Shown piece after piece: positions 26,486 through 35,430 of a DNA stretch of 64,000 nt. The stretch is from JAPPLB01 sp965204095. GTDB lineage: Bacteria > Acidobacteriota > Terriglobia > Bryobacterales > UBA6623. A model generated the notes under the pieces. It saw only the letters and a program-made list of their open reading frames with translations, did no database searches and was not told where the DNA came from. Location: the NCBI GenBank assembly GCA_965204095.1, contig OZ241991.1:248001-312000 (forward strand), in the 5' to 3' direction. A program made the translations under genes and the position numbers. Each line of letters starts with the position of its first letter. Within the stretch, counting starts at the first letter, position 1.

Positions 26486-26797
26486 CTACTTCTTGAATAG
26501 GGCGTCGAAGCTTCTGCGTGCGGCTTCGGCGCTGCCCCTGCTCCGGTTGACGAGATCAACGGTAGTCCGCGGCTCGAAGTAGTCGCAGAAGTTTGATTGT
26601 TCCTTGTCAGCGACCAGTTCGGCTTGCGGTTCAGCGCATTGATTGCTCTTGTCAGGATCGAAGAAACGGCAGTTGCGGCAACAGTGGAGGTCTGCTCCGC
26701 AGGAATCGCAGACATCGCGGCGGTGGATCTTCATCCCGCCCACAAGCTTGAGCTGAAACCCGCAGTGGTGACAGTTGAGCGCTAAACTGTTCATCAT
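26486..26797 (-). CDS. Small Cys-rich zinc-ribbon-like protein
   Basis: 103 residues. Cysteines are arranged CHHCG (9-13), CDSCGADLHCCRNCRFF (about 30-46), then NQCAEP and NFCDYF, enough for two metal sites. Short proteins of this composition are found in many bacteria without an assigned function. The start (two consecutive ATGs) lies 2 nt from the opposite-strand lipoprotein frame, so either that GTG start is too far upstream or the two 5' ends overlap at the transcript level. No membrane segment. Confidence 0.8.
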   Translation of the reverse strand: MMNSLALNCHHCGFQLKLVGGMKIHRRDVCDSCGADLHCCRNCRFFDPDKSNQCAEPQAELVADKEQSNFCDYFEPRTTVDLVNRSRGSAEAARRSFDALFKK

Positions 26798-26799
26798 AA

Positions 26800-27510
26800 G
26801 TGCAAGATTACTCCGACTGGATACCGAGGTTCAACGTCTCCTTGCAGTTTAAGAGCACCCCCACCGCATGCGTTCTCGCCGCCGTGATCGTGGTTCTCAG
26901 CGCGTTTTCCTGCGGCGGAGAAATCCCGCCGACCCATTACTACAAGCTGAATATCCCTCCGGCTCCCCTTGTGGCGCAAAAAGAGGGAATCCGGACGGCG
27001 ATTCTGATGCCTTTTCGGGGTTCGAAGATGTTGACGCAAGACAAGATCGTTTACCGGCCCAACCTTGAGGAAGTGGGGTTTTACGAATACCACCGTTGGG
27101 CGGAGGATCCTCGAACGACGATCGCACAGTCTTTGCTGGACCATCTGCGGAGTAAAAAAACCTTCCATCGCATCGTGATGTTTGACGGACGGACGACTGC
27201 CGACTATCTTATCCGAGGCCGCATCGAGCGCCTCGAGGAAGTGGATTCGCCAGATGGCTCGACAGTGAGCGTCGCGTTGCGAGTGTCTGCGGACTTGTTG
27301 AGTGTCGCAAACCGAGAACCGCTCTGGAGTGGGGTGCACGAGGAAACGGCAGGGGTGCAAATCCGGGACGTGCGGACAGTCGTTTCCAGGATGAGCGCCG
27401 CGGCGGCGGCGAGTGTGGCAAAGATAGCGACAGGCATTGATGGTTTTGTGCGTTCACATCAGAACGTTGCCGGTACGAGCCGCTCCGCTTCCACGCGCGA
27501 CGGGAACTGA
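26800..27510 (+). CDS. ABC-type transport auxiliary lipoprotein (PqiC/YmbA-like)
   Basis: Up to 236 residues. The N-terminal hydrophobic stretch CVLAAVIVVLSAFSC ends in a Cys (lipobox-like, with Phe at -2), then THYYKLNIPPAP and the middle part VGFYEYHRWAEDPRTTIAQSLLDHL typical of the ABC_trans_aux family. These outer- or inner-membrane lipoproteins work with MCE/Mla-type lipid transport, though no MCE or permease gene is in this window. GTG 26800 gives the longest frame; TTG 26842, immediately before the signal peptide, leaves more room for the divergent promoter and may be the real start. Confidence 0.85.
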   Translation: MQDYSDWIPRFNVSLQFKSTPTACVLAAVIVVLSAFSCGGEIPPTHYYKLNIPPAPLVAQKEGIRTAILMPFRGSKMLTQDKIVYRPNLEEVGFYEYHRWAEDPRTTIAQSLLDHLRSKKTFHRIVMFDGRTTADYLIRGRIERLEEVDSPDGSTVSVALRVSADLLSVANREPLWSGVHEETAGVQIRDVRTVVSRMSAAAAASVAKIATGIDGFVRSHQNVAGTSRSASTRDGN

Positions 27511-27988
27511 CTGTTCCGTCTTGAGCAATTGCAGGTCGACTCATCGCTGTTGCTTGTAACTTTCCCAATCGATCCCATCCCTGTCGTCAATGACCTGCGA
27601 CCCGGCAGGACATACCCAACTTGAAAATGGATATCGCAATTCTCAAGTTCACGGTCTTCGCCTTGGTCTCGTCATTGTCGGCCTTATCGTGAAGCCGGTT
27701 TTTTGACTTGGTACGAGTTGGACAGAGGACCGGGCTGTACCCTCCAGGAAGCTAAGACAGAGTTGTTCCAAGCTGGTACTGATGCTTTGCCTTGTGTTGA
27801 TGAAAGGGTCGCTGGCGCCCTAGTAGATGAAGCGTATTCGGAAGGTTGCCGAGATCGGATCCAGGAATCGATTGTCCTGCAGAAGGCATGGCCCCTGGGT
27901 CCCGTCCTGGAAAGTCGCGATTGTCTGATAGTTTTTTGCGTTCACACCTTGTGAGACGGGGTCGCCCGCTTGCGGTGAACCGGGAGGT
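27511..27988. other. Intergenic region, nothing recognised
   Basis: About 480 bases between convergent genes. An 83-codon plus-strand frame (27703-27954) has no recognisable motif and ends without a clear terminator; it is not called. Confidence 0.5.
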
Positions 27989-28756
27989 CTATCCGCGCAG
28001 TGCTTCGACGGCGGAGCGCAGCGCGGCGCTATAGACGCCGTGGTCCGCAGAATAGGAGATCATGTTGCACCCGATGTCCATCCAGGCGCGGGCCTGCTCC
28101 AGGCTTGAAGGCTGGATGCCGGTGGCTTGGTCATATCTCTTTGAGACCTCGGCAACACGTTTGAGGGCATTGAGGAATTCATCGCGCTGAAACTCTCCCA
28201 CGATGCCGAGCGACTGAGTCAAATCGAAGTGTCCCACCCATAGGACATCTACACCCGGTGTCGAGGCAATCGCGTCAAGATTGTCGAGTGCCTCTTTGCT
28301 TTCGATTTGGCAAATCACCATGTTGTTGCGGTTGGCCGCGTGCATGTACTCCTTGGGGTTCGGACGGACAAAGTCATTGAGCGAGCCACCGAGACCGAGT
28401 CCGCGCTCGCCTTCGGGAGCATAGCGCATGGCATTGACTACCGACATGGCCTGTTCGGCGGATTTGACATTGGGAACCATTACGCCAAGTGCGCCGGCGT
28501 CCATCACACGGGCGATGAAATGGTAGTCGCTTGACGGCACGCGTACGAACGGTGCGATCGGGGTCGCTTTGAACCATGCCAACAAATCGTCAATCTGCCC
28601 CATATCGAAACCGGAATGTTCACCATCGATCAGAACGAAGTCAACGCCGGCGGCTTCGACAATCTTGGCGATGCCCCGCGTGCCGAATTCCATGATCATG
28701 TGGCCGATGGGCGTCTTGCCCTCAGCCAGCAGTTGCCGCACTCGATTCGGTTTCAT
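27989..28756 (-). CDS. HpcH/HpaI-family aldolase
   Basis: 255 residues, class II metal-dependent aldolase fold. FVLIDGEHSGFDMGQ carries the catalytic His (DGEH), APFVRVPSS the pyruvate-binding Arg, GVMVPNVKSAEQA and ICQIESKEAL the metal-binding Glu, and WVGHFDLTQSLGI the metal-binding Asp. Typical substrates are 4-hydroxy-2-oxo acids or 2-keto-3-deoxy-glucarate. ATG 28756 overlaps the stop of the upstream dehydrogenase (ATGA), so the two form an operon and may act in one acid-catabolic route. A second, diverged copy is at 36816-37592. Confidence 0.92.
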   Translation of the reverse strand: MKPNRVRQLLAEGKTPIGHMIMEFGTRGIAKIVEAAGVDFVLIDGEHSGFDMGQIDDLLAWFKATPIAPFVRVPSSDYHFIARVMDAGALGVMVPNVKSAEQAMSVVNAMRYAPEGERGLGLGGSLNDFVRPNPKEYMHAANRNNMVICQIESKEALDNLDAIASTPGVDVLWVGHFDLTQSLGIVGEFQRDEFLNALKRVAEVSKRYDQATGIQPSSLEQARAWMDIGCNMISYSADHGVYSAALRSAVEALRG

Positions 28757-29799
28757 CGGGATCTCCGCGCAGCCAGTTTTGCCTGCAAGCCCGGCCTATC
28801 GACTACTTGTGGATTGGCTAGGTGAGCAGGCGCTTCGCCTTTGTAAACAGACAATACGTTGCGTACAGAATGGAGACTGTTATCGCGGATGCACTCTTCG
28901 GTCCACGCGATCGAGTGAGGCGCGACGACGACGTTATCCATCTGTAGCAGGGGATTGTCGAGAGGAGTGGGTTCCTCCTCGAACACGTCGAGGCCAGCAC
29001 CCGCGATTTCTCCGGCCTGAAGAGCCGCGATCAGCGCTTTCTCGTCGACGATTGGGCCGCGGGCCGTATTGATCAGATAGGCCGTCTTCTTCATCAGCGA
29101 AAACTGCCGCGCGCCAACCAAGCCTCGTGTTGCGTCGTTCAAGAATGTGTTCACCGCTACGAAATCGCTTTCTCGCATGACGGTGTCAAGGTCAACCAAC
29201 TCGACACCAAGCGCTTCGGCGCGCTCCCTCGGAGCGTAGGGATCGTATCCTAACAGCCGGCCGAAGCCCATGCCCTTTGCCATGCGGAACATCTCGCCCG
29301 CGATGCTGCCAACACCCACTGAACCAAGTGTGCGGCCTTCGATACAGATGCTTTTCGATCTGAGTCCTTCCCGCCATCGGCCGTCTCGGGTGCGTGCTTC
29401 CAGCTCTCTGAGATTTTTGGCTACCGCCAGGATCAAAGTGATGATCCCCTCGGCGACGGGTCGGCGTACCGCCAGCGGGGTCAGAGCGACCAGCACGTCA
29501 GCTGCGGTGCTCGCCGCGGTGTCGATCTTGTCGTAGCCGACACCCCACCGACACAGACATGCCAATCGCTTCAGTCCTCTGAAGCTCGATGCCGGGAAGC
29601 CGTAAGAAAGGACGATGATAGCGTCATATTGGTCGATCACTTCCGGGACACCGATCTCTTCCGGATGGGCCTGCAGGAGTTCATGCTCGATGTCGGGGTG
29701 AGGACCAAAAACCTCCCTTAATGCGGTACCGATCATTTCATCGGTGCGAGAACCCCATTCAGGAGTGATGGCAACGCGAAACTTCTCATTCGAAGGCAT
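28753..29799 (-). CDS. D-isomer-specific 2-hydroxyacid dehydrogenase
   Basis: About 348 residues from ATG 29799 (the frame is open to 29883, but the family N-terminus MPSNEKFRVAITPEW starts here). NAD-binding motif GVGSIAGEMFRMAKGMGFG, the catalytic Arg in NTARGPIVDEKAL, Glu in AGAGLDVFEEEP and His in VVAPHSIAW are all present. It acts on 2-keto/2-hydroxy acids, similar to phosphoglycerate or glyoxylate reductases; the substrate is unknown. It overlaps the HpcH/HpaI aldolase start by 4 nt. Confidence 0.92.
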   Translation of the reverse strand: MPSNEKFRVAITPEWGSRTDEMIGTALREVFGPHPDIEHELLQAHPEEIGVPEVIDQYDAIIVLSYGFPASSFRGLKRLACLCRWGVGYDKIDTAASTAADVLVALTPLAVRRPVAEGIITLILAVAKNLRELEARTRDGRWREGLRSKSICIEGRTLGSVGVGSIAGEMFRMAKGMGFGRLLGYDPYAPRERAEALGVELVDLDTVMRESDFVAVNTFLNDATRGLVGARQFSLMKKTAYLINTARGPIVDEKALIAALQAGEIAGAGLDVFEEEPTPLDNPLLQMDNVVVAPHSIAWTEECIRDNSLHSVRNVLSVYKGEAPAHLANPQVVDRPGLQAKLAARRSR

Positions 29800-29892
29800 A
29801 GGTTTGGAGTACTTCAGATCACTGCGATTGCAAACAAGGTGATCTCGGGGGACCGTCATTGTACAGGTCCACGCGAGTGACATGCAGCGGCG

Positions 29893-31371
29893 TCAGGCAA
29901 CAAGCCCCGGAATGAGATCTCCGTGCACATCGGTCAAACGCATATGCCGTCCGTTGAAGAAATATGTAAGCTTTTTGTGGTCTATCCCCAGCAGATGGAG
30001 AATCGTCGCGTGAATGTCGTGGTAGCTGTAGACAGGGTCGATTGCTTTATATCCAAACTCATCGGTATTGCCGATTACCTGTCCGCCTTGAATCCCTGCG
30101 CCTGCCATCCAGATGGTCAGCGCTCCCGGATTGTGATCTCGTCCGACACCGCGCTGCGATATCGGCATGCGTCCGAACTCGGAATGCCAAATGACCAGCG
30201 TCTCGTCAAGCATACCGCGGCGCTTGAGGTCTTTGATGAGCCCGGCTATCGGCTTGTCGACCTCGTGGGCGTGGAGGGTGTGGTTCTCAACCAGATTGGA
30301 GTGGGCATCCCAGGTATCGATGTCCTGCTGCAGCAACGCACCGTTATAAAGCTGAATGAACCGTACACCGCGTTCGATGAGCCTGCGGGCTAGCAGGCAC
30401 TGCTTTCCGAAAGGCTCCGTGACAGGATCATTCAGACCGTAGAGTGCCTTGGTCTCTTCGCTCTCTCCACTGATATCGACAGCATCCGGCGCGCACCCTT
30501 GCATTCGGTAGGCCAGTTCGTAAGAAGCGATACGGGCCGCCAACTCGGTGCTGCCAGGATTCTTTTTGGCATGCTCATCGTTCAACATCGCAAGGTGGTC
30601 CAGCCGGGCACGCTGCTGCTCGGGCGTAACGTCAGCCGGCGGATTAAGATCCAGGACCGGGTCTCCGCTTGAGCGAAAGACCGTTCCTTGGTAGGCGGCG
30701 GGGAGGAAACCGCTGCTCCAGTTGGTCGGGCCGCTGAAGGGGCCTCCGCGTGGATCGTAAATAACAACAAATGCGGGCAGGCTCTGATTTTCGGTACCGA
30801 GACCATACGTTACCCAGGAGCCTACGCTGGGAAAGCCCATCCGCAGCGAGCCGGTGTTCCACTCGTAGTGCGCCAGGACGTGATCGTTCGAGCGGCCCTG
30901 GCAAGATCGCACAAGGGCGATGTCGTCGACGATGCCGGCGACGTGCGGGAATAGGTTCGAGACGTTGATGCCGTTCTCGCCGAACTGCCGGAACCCAAAC
31001 GGGCTGCGCATGAGCGGCCCCGGATAGCCCTGCCGAACCCGAATGCGGCCTTTGCCTTCAAGCGGCTGTCCATGAAACTTTTCGAGCATCGGCTTGGGGT
31101 CGAACGTGTCGACATGGCTGACGCCACCGCTCATGAAGAGCGAGATCACTGACTTGGCGCGTGAGGTGAAGTGAGTAGGGCGCGGAGAAACGGGTGTTTG
31201 AGCGTCCGTTGTAGCGGAACAAGCCGTCTCCTTGTCTGCCGCCAGCAGTGTTTCGCGGTTCAGTAAATAGGCCAGAGCCAAGCCGCTGATCCCCTCGCCG
31301 GCCTTGAAGAGAAGGTCGCGCCGGGAGATGTAGCGGCGGCGTAGGGTCTGTGATATGTCGTCGTCGGCCAT
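29893..31371 (-). CDS. DUF1501 protein, Tat-exported
   Basis: 492 residues. Twin-arginine leader (YISRRDLLFKAGEGISGLALAYLL); then SVISLFMSGGVSHVDTFDPKP, VFRSSGDPVLDLNPP, LLARRLIERGVRFIQLYNG, LVIWHSEFGRMPI and DHNPGALTIWMAGAGIQGG. Same length as the 22405-23883 protein and clearly a paralogue. It follows the PSD1 gene by 15 nt, the usual arrangement, and the two products are thought to act together outside the cytoplasmic membrane, role unknown. Confidence 0.95.
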   Translation of the reverse strand: MADDDISQTLRRRYISRRDLLFKAGEGISGLALAYLLNRETLLAADKETACSATTDAQTPVSPRPTHFTSRAKSVISLFMSGGVSHVDTFDPKPMLEKFHGQPLEGKGRIRVRQGYPGPLMRSPFGFRQFGENGINVSNLFPHVAGIVDDIALVRSCQGRSNDHVLAHYEWNTGSLRMGFPSVGSWVTYGLGTENQSLPAFVVIYDPRGGPFSGPTNWSSGFLPAAYQGTVFRSSGDPVLDLNPPADVTPEQQRARLDHLAMLNDEHAKKNPGSTELAARIASYELAYRMQGCAPDAVDISGESEETKALYGLNDPVTEPFGKQCLLARRLIERGVRFIQLYNGALLQQDIDTWDAHSNLVENHTLHAHEVDKPIAGLIKDLKRRGMLDETLVIWHSEFGRMPISQRGVGRDHNPGALTIWMAGAGIQGGQVIGNTDEFGYKAIDPVYSYHDIHATILHLLGIDHKKLTYFFNGRHMRLTDVHGDLIPGLVA

Positions 31372-31386
31372 AAGAAAAATAAGCAG

Positions 31387-34029
31387 CTAGTTGAGATAGA
31401 CGAATTCGTTCAAGTTCAAGATCACGTTGCACAGGTCGACCAGAGCCGCAAGTCCCGCGTCGATCGCCCCCCGGGATGCATGATCCTGCCTCTGCTGAGC
31501 CAGAAAGCGCAGGTTGGCCGCCATTTCGCGATCAGTCGGCGGGCGGCTCAGGGCGATCTCGTATGCGCCGGTGATCCGCTCCTCATCGTCGTCACTGCTG
31601 ATTTTGATGACTCTTTGCGCGAACAACCTGGCTTGGCCAAGCAGGAACGGATTGTTGAGGAGCGTGAGGGCCTGCGTCGGCACGGTTGAGACATTCCTGC
31701 GCTCGCAGGTGACGTTCGGGTCAGGTTGATCAAATACCTCGAACATGGGATAGCGCAATCCACGTTTCCAGTACGAATAGACACTGCGTCGCCAGACAGC
31801 AGGCCCTTCTTCGGTAAGAATCCATTTCCCTTTACCGAATGAGCGCCATACGGTCTCCGGTACGGGCGGAAAGAAGGGTTCGCCGCCCATTTCCGGGTTG
31901 AGCGACCCGGCAGCGTCGAGTACGATGTCGCGAATCGTCTCCGCCTCAAGGCGTCGTTGGGGAAAACGCCAGAGGTAGCGGTTCTGAGGATCAGTCGCGT
32001 TCATCACCAGGTCTCCGGCGGAGGACATCCGGTATATGGTCGAAGACATGATCAGGCGCTGCAACGCCTTGATGCTCCAGCCACCCTCCTGGAATCGGAT
32101 TGCGAGCCAGTCCAGCAGTTTTGGGTGAGAAGGCATTTGGCCGAGGCGGCCGAAGTTGCCGGCGGTGCTCACAAGCCCGTTGCCGAAATGAAAAGCCCAG
32201 ATGCGATTCACGATGACGCGGGCTGTTAACGGATGACTGTCCGAGGTGATCCACTCTGCAAGCGCACGACGGTAACCAGTGGAATCGGTACGATTGACGG
32301 GAGGGCTCGCACGGAAACGGTCGCCTCGGTTCAACACTGTCAAGAAGCCCGGTCGCACCTCTGGACCCTTCGTGCGATAGTCGCCGGTCGGTAGTAGGTT
32401 GGCCTTCGGATACGCAAAAGGCTTGCCCTCTACGGGCAAGAAACTTCCTTCGAAGTCATAGGTTTCGCGCTCCCCCTTGCCGGGCTTGATCTCGTCGCCG
32501 TGTCCGTCAGGCGCGAAGCGATAGTCGCCGTCTCTTATACCCATTGCCATGGGGAGCGAATCGGGTAAGGTCTTTTCAATCTTCTTGATTTCTTGCCGGA
32601 GTTGCTCGACCTCTGCTTTGTCCTCGGGTGTCAGTAGGTGACTCACTTTGCCCGCGCCGATTGAAAGTACCTGCGCCGCAAGCAGCTTCTGTCCAGGTGT
32701 CCGTTTTTCTTCCGGAGTGTGGACGGCGATCTGAATATCCTCGGGGAAGGTCTTCAGTTTCTCTTTGAAAGCGATGTCCCTGTAAGGAGCCTGGATTTCA
32801 GCAATTCGGTCCTTGAGCGGTTTCAGGAGTTCCTCGACAACGGTTTTCTGCTCTTCATACATCCTGACCTGATCTTCCGGCGCCAGCGGATGGTCGTACC
32901 GCACGTACGGGAAGAAGATGGCCATCATCCGGTAGTAGTCAAGCTGCGAGATGGGATCGAACTTGTGATCGTGGCAGCGAGCGCAATCGACCGAGAGGGC
33001 CATGAAGGCGCGGCTCGTGGTGCCGATGATGTCGTCCAGGTAGGCGTAACGATACTGCGGATTATCTTTTTCACGAAAGCCGACTCGCGGCCCAACTCGA
33101 TAGAAGCCGGTAGCGATCAGACTGTCGTGTGTCGGTACGTCCAGTTCATCACCTGCGAGTTGCTCGCGCACAAACTGGTTGTAAGGTTTATCGTCGTTGA
33201 GCGCGCGTATCACGTAGTCGCGATAGCGCCAGGCATTGGGAAAGTCGTAATCGTGCTCGTAACCATGGCTGTCGGCATAGCGGACGACATCGAGCCAATG
33301 GCGTCCCCAGCGCTCGCCGTAGTGGGGCGAGGCAAGTAGACGTTCGATGACCTTTTCGAATGCCTTCGGAGACGAGTCGGCGACGAAGGCTTCCACCTCA
33401 TGAGGCTTGGGGAGAAGGCCGATCAGGTCGAGATAGGCTCGCCGGATCAAGGTTCGGCGGTCGGCTGGGGGTGCAGGCGTCAGGTGCTTTTCAGCGAGCT
33501 TGCTAAAAACGAAAGCGTCAACGGGGTGATCGCGATCCGGAACTTCGGGAATCTCGTTCCGCACGGGCGGCTGGAAAGCCCACCAGGTCTCGCTCCCTGC
33601 CGCCGTGGAGCTTTCTTCGCGCTGATCAAACTCTGCTCCCTGTTCGATCCAGTCACGGATCTTCATGATCTGGTCGTCTTCCAGAGAACCACCGAGGGGC
33701 ATCGGCGGTCCCGCGCTACCCGACACATGCAGATACATCAGGCTCTCGGATGGTCTCTCGGCAACAACGGCCGGGCCGCGTTCGCCACCTTCGAGGATGC
33801 TTTCAGGAGTGCGCAGGTCGAGATTCGATTCCTTTGCGCCGTCTCCATGACAGACATAGCAGTTCTCTTTGAGAACCGGCTGGATGTCCTTCGTATAGGA
33901 AACCGGATCAGCGGCAGCGAGAAATGCGGGGAAAGAAAAGATAAAAACAGGCAGAAGGCCGCAAGTCAGAGCTACGGAGTCTTGGGGGCATCCCCTCGCT
34001 GTGGCGCTGCCTGTGGTCAGCGAAAACAC
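31387..34029 (-). CDS. PSD1 (DUF1549/DUF1553) protein with N-terminal cytochrome c motif
   Basis: 880 residues. Hydrophobic leader (LPVFIFSFPAFLAAADPVSY) followed by the heme-binding CYVCH (C57, C60, H61) of a planctomycete-type cytochrome c domain, with NLDLRTPESILEGGERGPAV downstream. The DUF1549 region has HPVDAFVFSKLAEKHL and HYGERWGRHWLDVVRYADSHGYEHD; the DUF1553 region has ALAEWITSDSHPLTARVIVNRIWAFHFGNGLV in pieces and PTQALTLLNNPFL. Such proteins are abundant in Planctomycetota and Solibacter-type Acidobacteriota. The enzymatic reaction is not established. Confidence 0.93.
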   Translation of the reverse strand: MFSLTTGSATARGCPQDSVALTCGLLPVFIFSFPAFLAAADPVSYTKDIQPVLKENCYVCHGDGAKESNLDLRTPESILEGGERGPAVVAERPSESLMYLHVSGSAGPPMPLGGSLEDDQIMKIRDWIEQGAEFDQREESSTAAGSETWWAFQPPVRNEIPEVPDRDHPVDAFVFSKLAEKHLTPAPPADRRTLIRRAYLDLIGLLPKPHEVEAFVADSSPKAFEKVIERLLASPHYGERWGRHWLDVVRYADSHGYEHDYDFPNAWRYRDYVIRALNDDKPYNQFVREQLAGDELDVPTHDSLIATGFYRVGPRVGFREKDNPQYRYAYLDDIIGTTSRAFMALSVDCARCHDHKFDPISQLDYYRMMAIFFPYVRYDHPLAPEDQVRMYEEQKTVVEELLKPLKDRIAEIQAPYRDIAFKEKLKTFPEDIQIAVHTPEEKRTPGQKLLAAQVLSIGAGKVSHLLTPEDKAEVEQLRQEIKKIEKTLPDSLPMAMGIRDGDYRFAPDGHGDEIKPGKGERETYDFEGSFLPVEGKPFAYPKANLLPTGDYRTKGPEVRPGFLTVLNRGDRFRASPPVNRTDSTGYRRALAEWITSDSHPLTARVIVNRIWAFHFGNGLVSTAGNFGRLGQMPSHPKLLDWLAIRFQEGGWSIKALQRLIMSSTIYRMSSAGDLVMNATDPQNRYLWRFPQRRLEAETIRDIVLDAAGSLNPEMGGEPFFPPVPETVWRSFGKGKWILTEEGPAVWRRSVYSYWKRGLRYPMFEVFDQPDPNVTCERRNVSTVPTQALTLLNNPFLLGQARLFAQRVIKISSDDDEERITGAYEIALSRPPTDREMAANLRFLAQQRQDHASRGAIDAGLAALVDLCNVILNLNEFVYLN

Positions 34030-34513
34030 GCTCTGAAGGCAAGTGTACGTCGCTTGTAAACCACTGTCAACGAATCGAAACCGGGTGTGTCAAGGGGCAA
34101 TAGAATGTCCCCTTGCTCAACATGGGCTCATTTTGCGTTTGCTGTAGCGGAACCAGCCCGGAGGGTGGCGACAACTGATTTTACGGCGCTCATAGTGAAG
34201 CCTACCGAGAACAGCGACGGAGCGTGTGGACATTTCTGCCGCGCATTGCAGCGCGATGTCGCGTGAACGTGGCCCGCGAAGCAGTGACTGAGTGACAGGC
34301 GCGGCGGTCCTCGCCTCCCTGTCGTCATGCTAGGCAGAAAAACAAGGCTGAAGGGCTTCAGTACTTCGAGCCGAAGGGAAAGGTTCTGCTTGGCTCATCA
34401 GGGGAACTTCTCAGATTTCGCCGACAGGAATCGAAACCGAGGTCAGTTTGTCTCGCAACAGGTCGACAATAACGAACTTGTTGGCCCGGCGAGATTGTAA
34501 GGCGGTGTGAGAT
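34030..34513. other. Intergenic region with two palindromes
   Basis: About 480 bases, no credible gene. It contains a hairpin at 34091-34115 (CAAGGGG and CCCCTTG with an 11-nt loop) and a copy of the CTGAAGGGCTTCAG palindrome at 34348-34361, both given separately. Confidence 0.6.
34335..34361 (-). terminator. Intrinsic-terminator-like palindrome downstream of hemerythrin gene
   Basis: On the minus strand CTGAAGCCCTTCAG is followed by CCTTGTTTTTCTG. It lies about 150 nt beyond the hemerythrin stop. The same palindrome with a T-run occurs at about 2284-2300, 2478-2502 and 2712-2735, so this may be a mobile or repeated terminator-like piece rather than a gene-specific one. Confidence 0.4.
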
Positions 34514-35008
34514 TTATACTTCTTGGCTCCAGGGAAGCCCGCTGGTTATTGGGCAAACCTTTTGTACGTTGACATCGATTTCCTTGCCTAACTCCGCGAG
34601 CTGACTTTTGTCGAGCTTCTCCTGGATCTCCTGGAAGAGTTGGCGTTCTTCGATGCGGATGTGGCGGTGAAGCAACTTGCTGAATTCCTGGAGAAGGGGG
34701 ATCCGGTTCCTGTCGGTCGCGACTGCTAAACGTCCGACGAGCTTCTCCAGTTTGCGGTGCTGTGCGATGAGGTCATCGACCACTTGATCCGAGTCGAGCC
34801 TTGATCGGATCGACGGAAAGAGTACTTTTTCCTCGACTTGAAAATGGCCTAACAGTTCAATTTCGGCCATCCGGGCAACTTTGCGTGAGAGTTCGAGGGC
34901 CTTCCTTTTTGTCGGGTCCACCTTGAGACCACGATCGATCAGGACGGTGAGCGCCAAGCCATGTTGATGCTGGTGGGACAGCGGAATCAGGCTGGGATCG
35001 CGAAGCAT
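34514..35008 (-). CDS. Hemerythrin HHE-domain protein
   Basis: 164 residues, four-helix bundle. Possible iron ligands are in PLSHQHQHGLAL (8-19), LLGHFQVEEKVLFP, DLIAQHRKLEKL and LLHRHIRIEERQLF. Proteins of this kind bind a di-iron centre and are tied to oxygen, NO or iron handling. It is transcribed alone and starts close to the opposite-strand tautomerase gene. ATG 35008. Confidence 0.9.
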   Translation of the reverse strand: MLRDPSLIPLSHQHQHGLALTVLIDRGLKVDPTKRKALELSRKVARMAEIELLGHFQVEEKVLFPSIRSRLDSDQVVDDLIAQHRKLEKLVGRLAVATDRNRIPLLQEFSKLLHRHIRIEERQLFQEIQEKLDKSQLAELGKEIDVNVQKVCPITSGLPWSQEV

Positions 35009-35063
35009 TGTCTCATTCTAAGAACTCATCCTCCCGCCTTCCATGGCTGCTACAATTCACGCC

Positions 35064-35252
35064 ATGCCGATTCTGGATGTGACGCTCATGACAGGGCGCT
35101 CCTATGAAAAGAAGAAGACGCTCATCAAAGAGTTGACGGACGCGACCGTTCGCGCCCTCGAGGTGTCGCCCGAGCGGGTGCGCGTGATCATTCGCGAGAT
35201 TCATCCTTCTCACTTTGCAGTAGCCGGCGAACCAAAGGGAGAACCCGAGTAA
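35064..35252 (+). CDS. 4-oxalocrotonate tautomerase family protein
   Basis: 62 residues from ATG 35064 (the frame is open from 35043). After Met removal the N-terminus is Pro-1 (MPILDVTLMTGRSYEKKK), the catalytic base of this family; RVRVIIREIHPSHFAVAG matches the C-terminal part including an active-site Arg. Acts on enol/keto forms of dicarboxylic acids. Choosing the upstream ATG would bury Pro-1, so the later start is preferred. Confidence 0.88.
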   Translation: MPILDVTLMTGRSYEKKKTLIKELTDATVRALEVSPERVRVIIREIHPSHFAVAGEPKGEPE

Positions 35253-35430
35253 GAGCGTGTGTTGATCACCACGACTCTATTCTCGCCATGGGCCAAAGGA
35301 GTAACGCCAACTCGCTTGAGGAGCAGTGCGGTGCGTGTCCCCTGGGGCAACCGACATGGTTGGGCTTCGTCTTTGTCGTTCGCAGGAGTAGGGCGACCTG
35401 GATCGCGTCCTGCTCATTCCACACCGGCCG

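Noticed and set aside
27703..27954. 83-codon plus-strand frame
   Set aside because: No motif and no start signal; likely chance.
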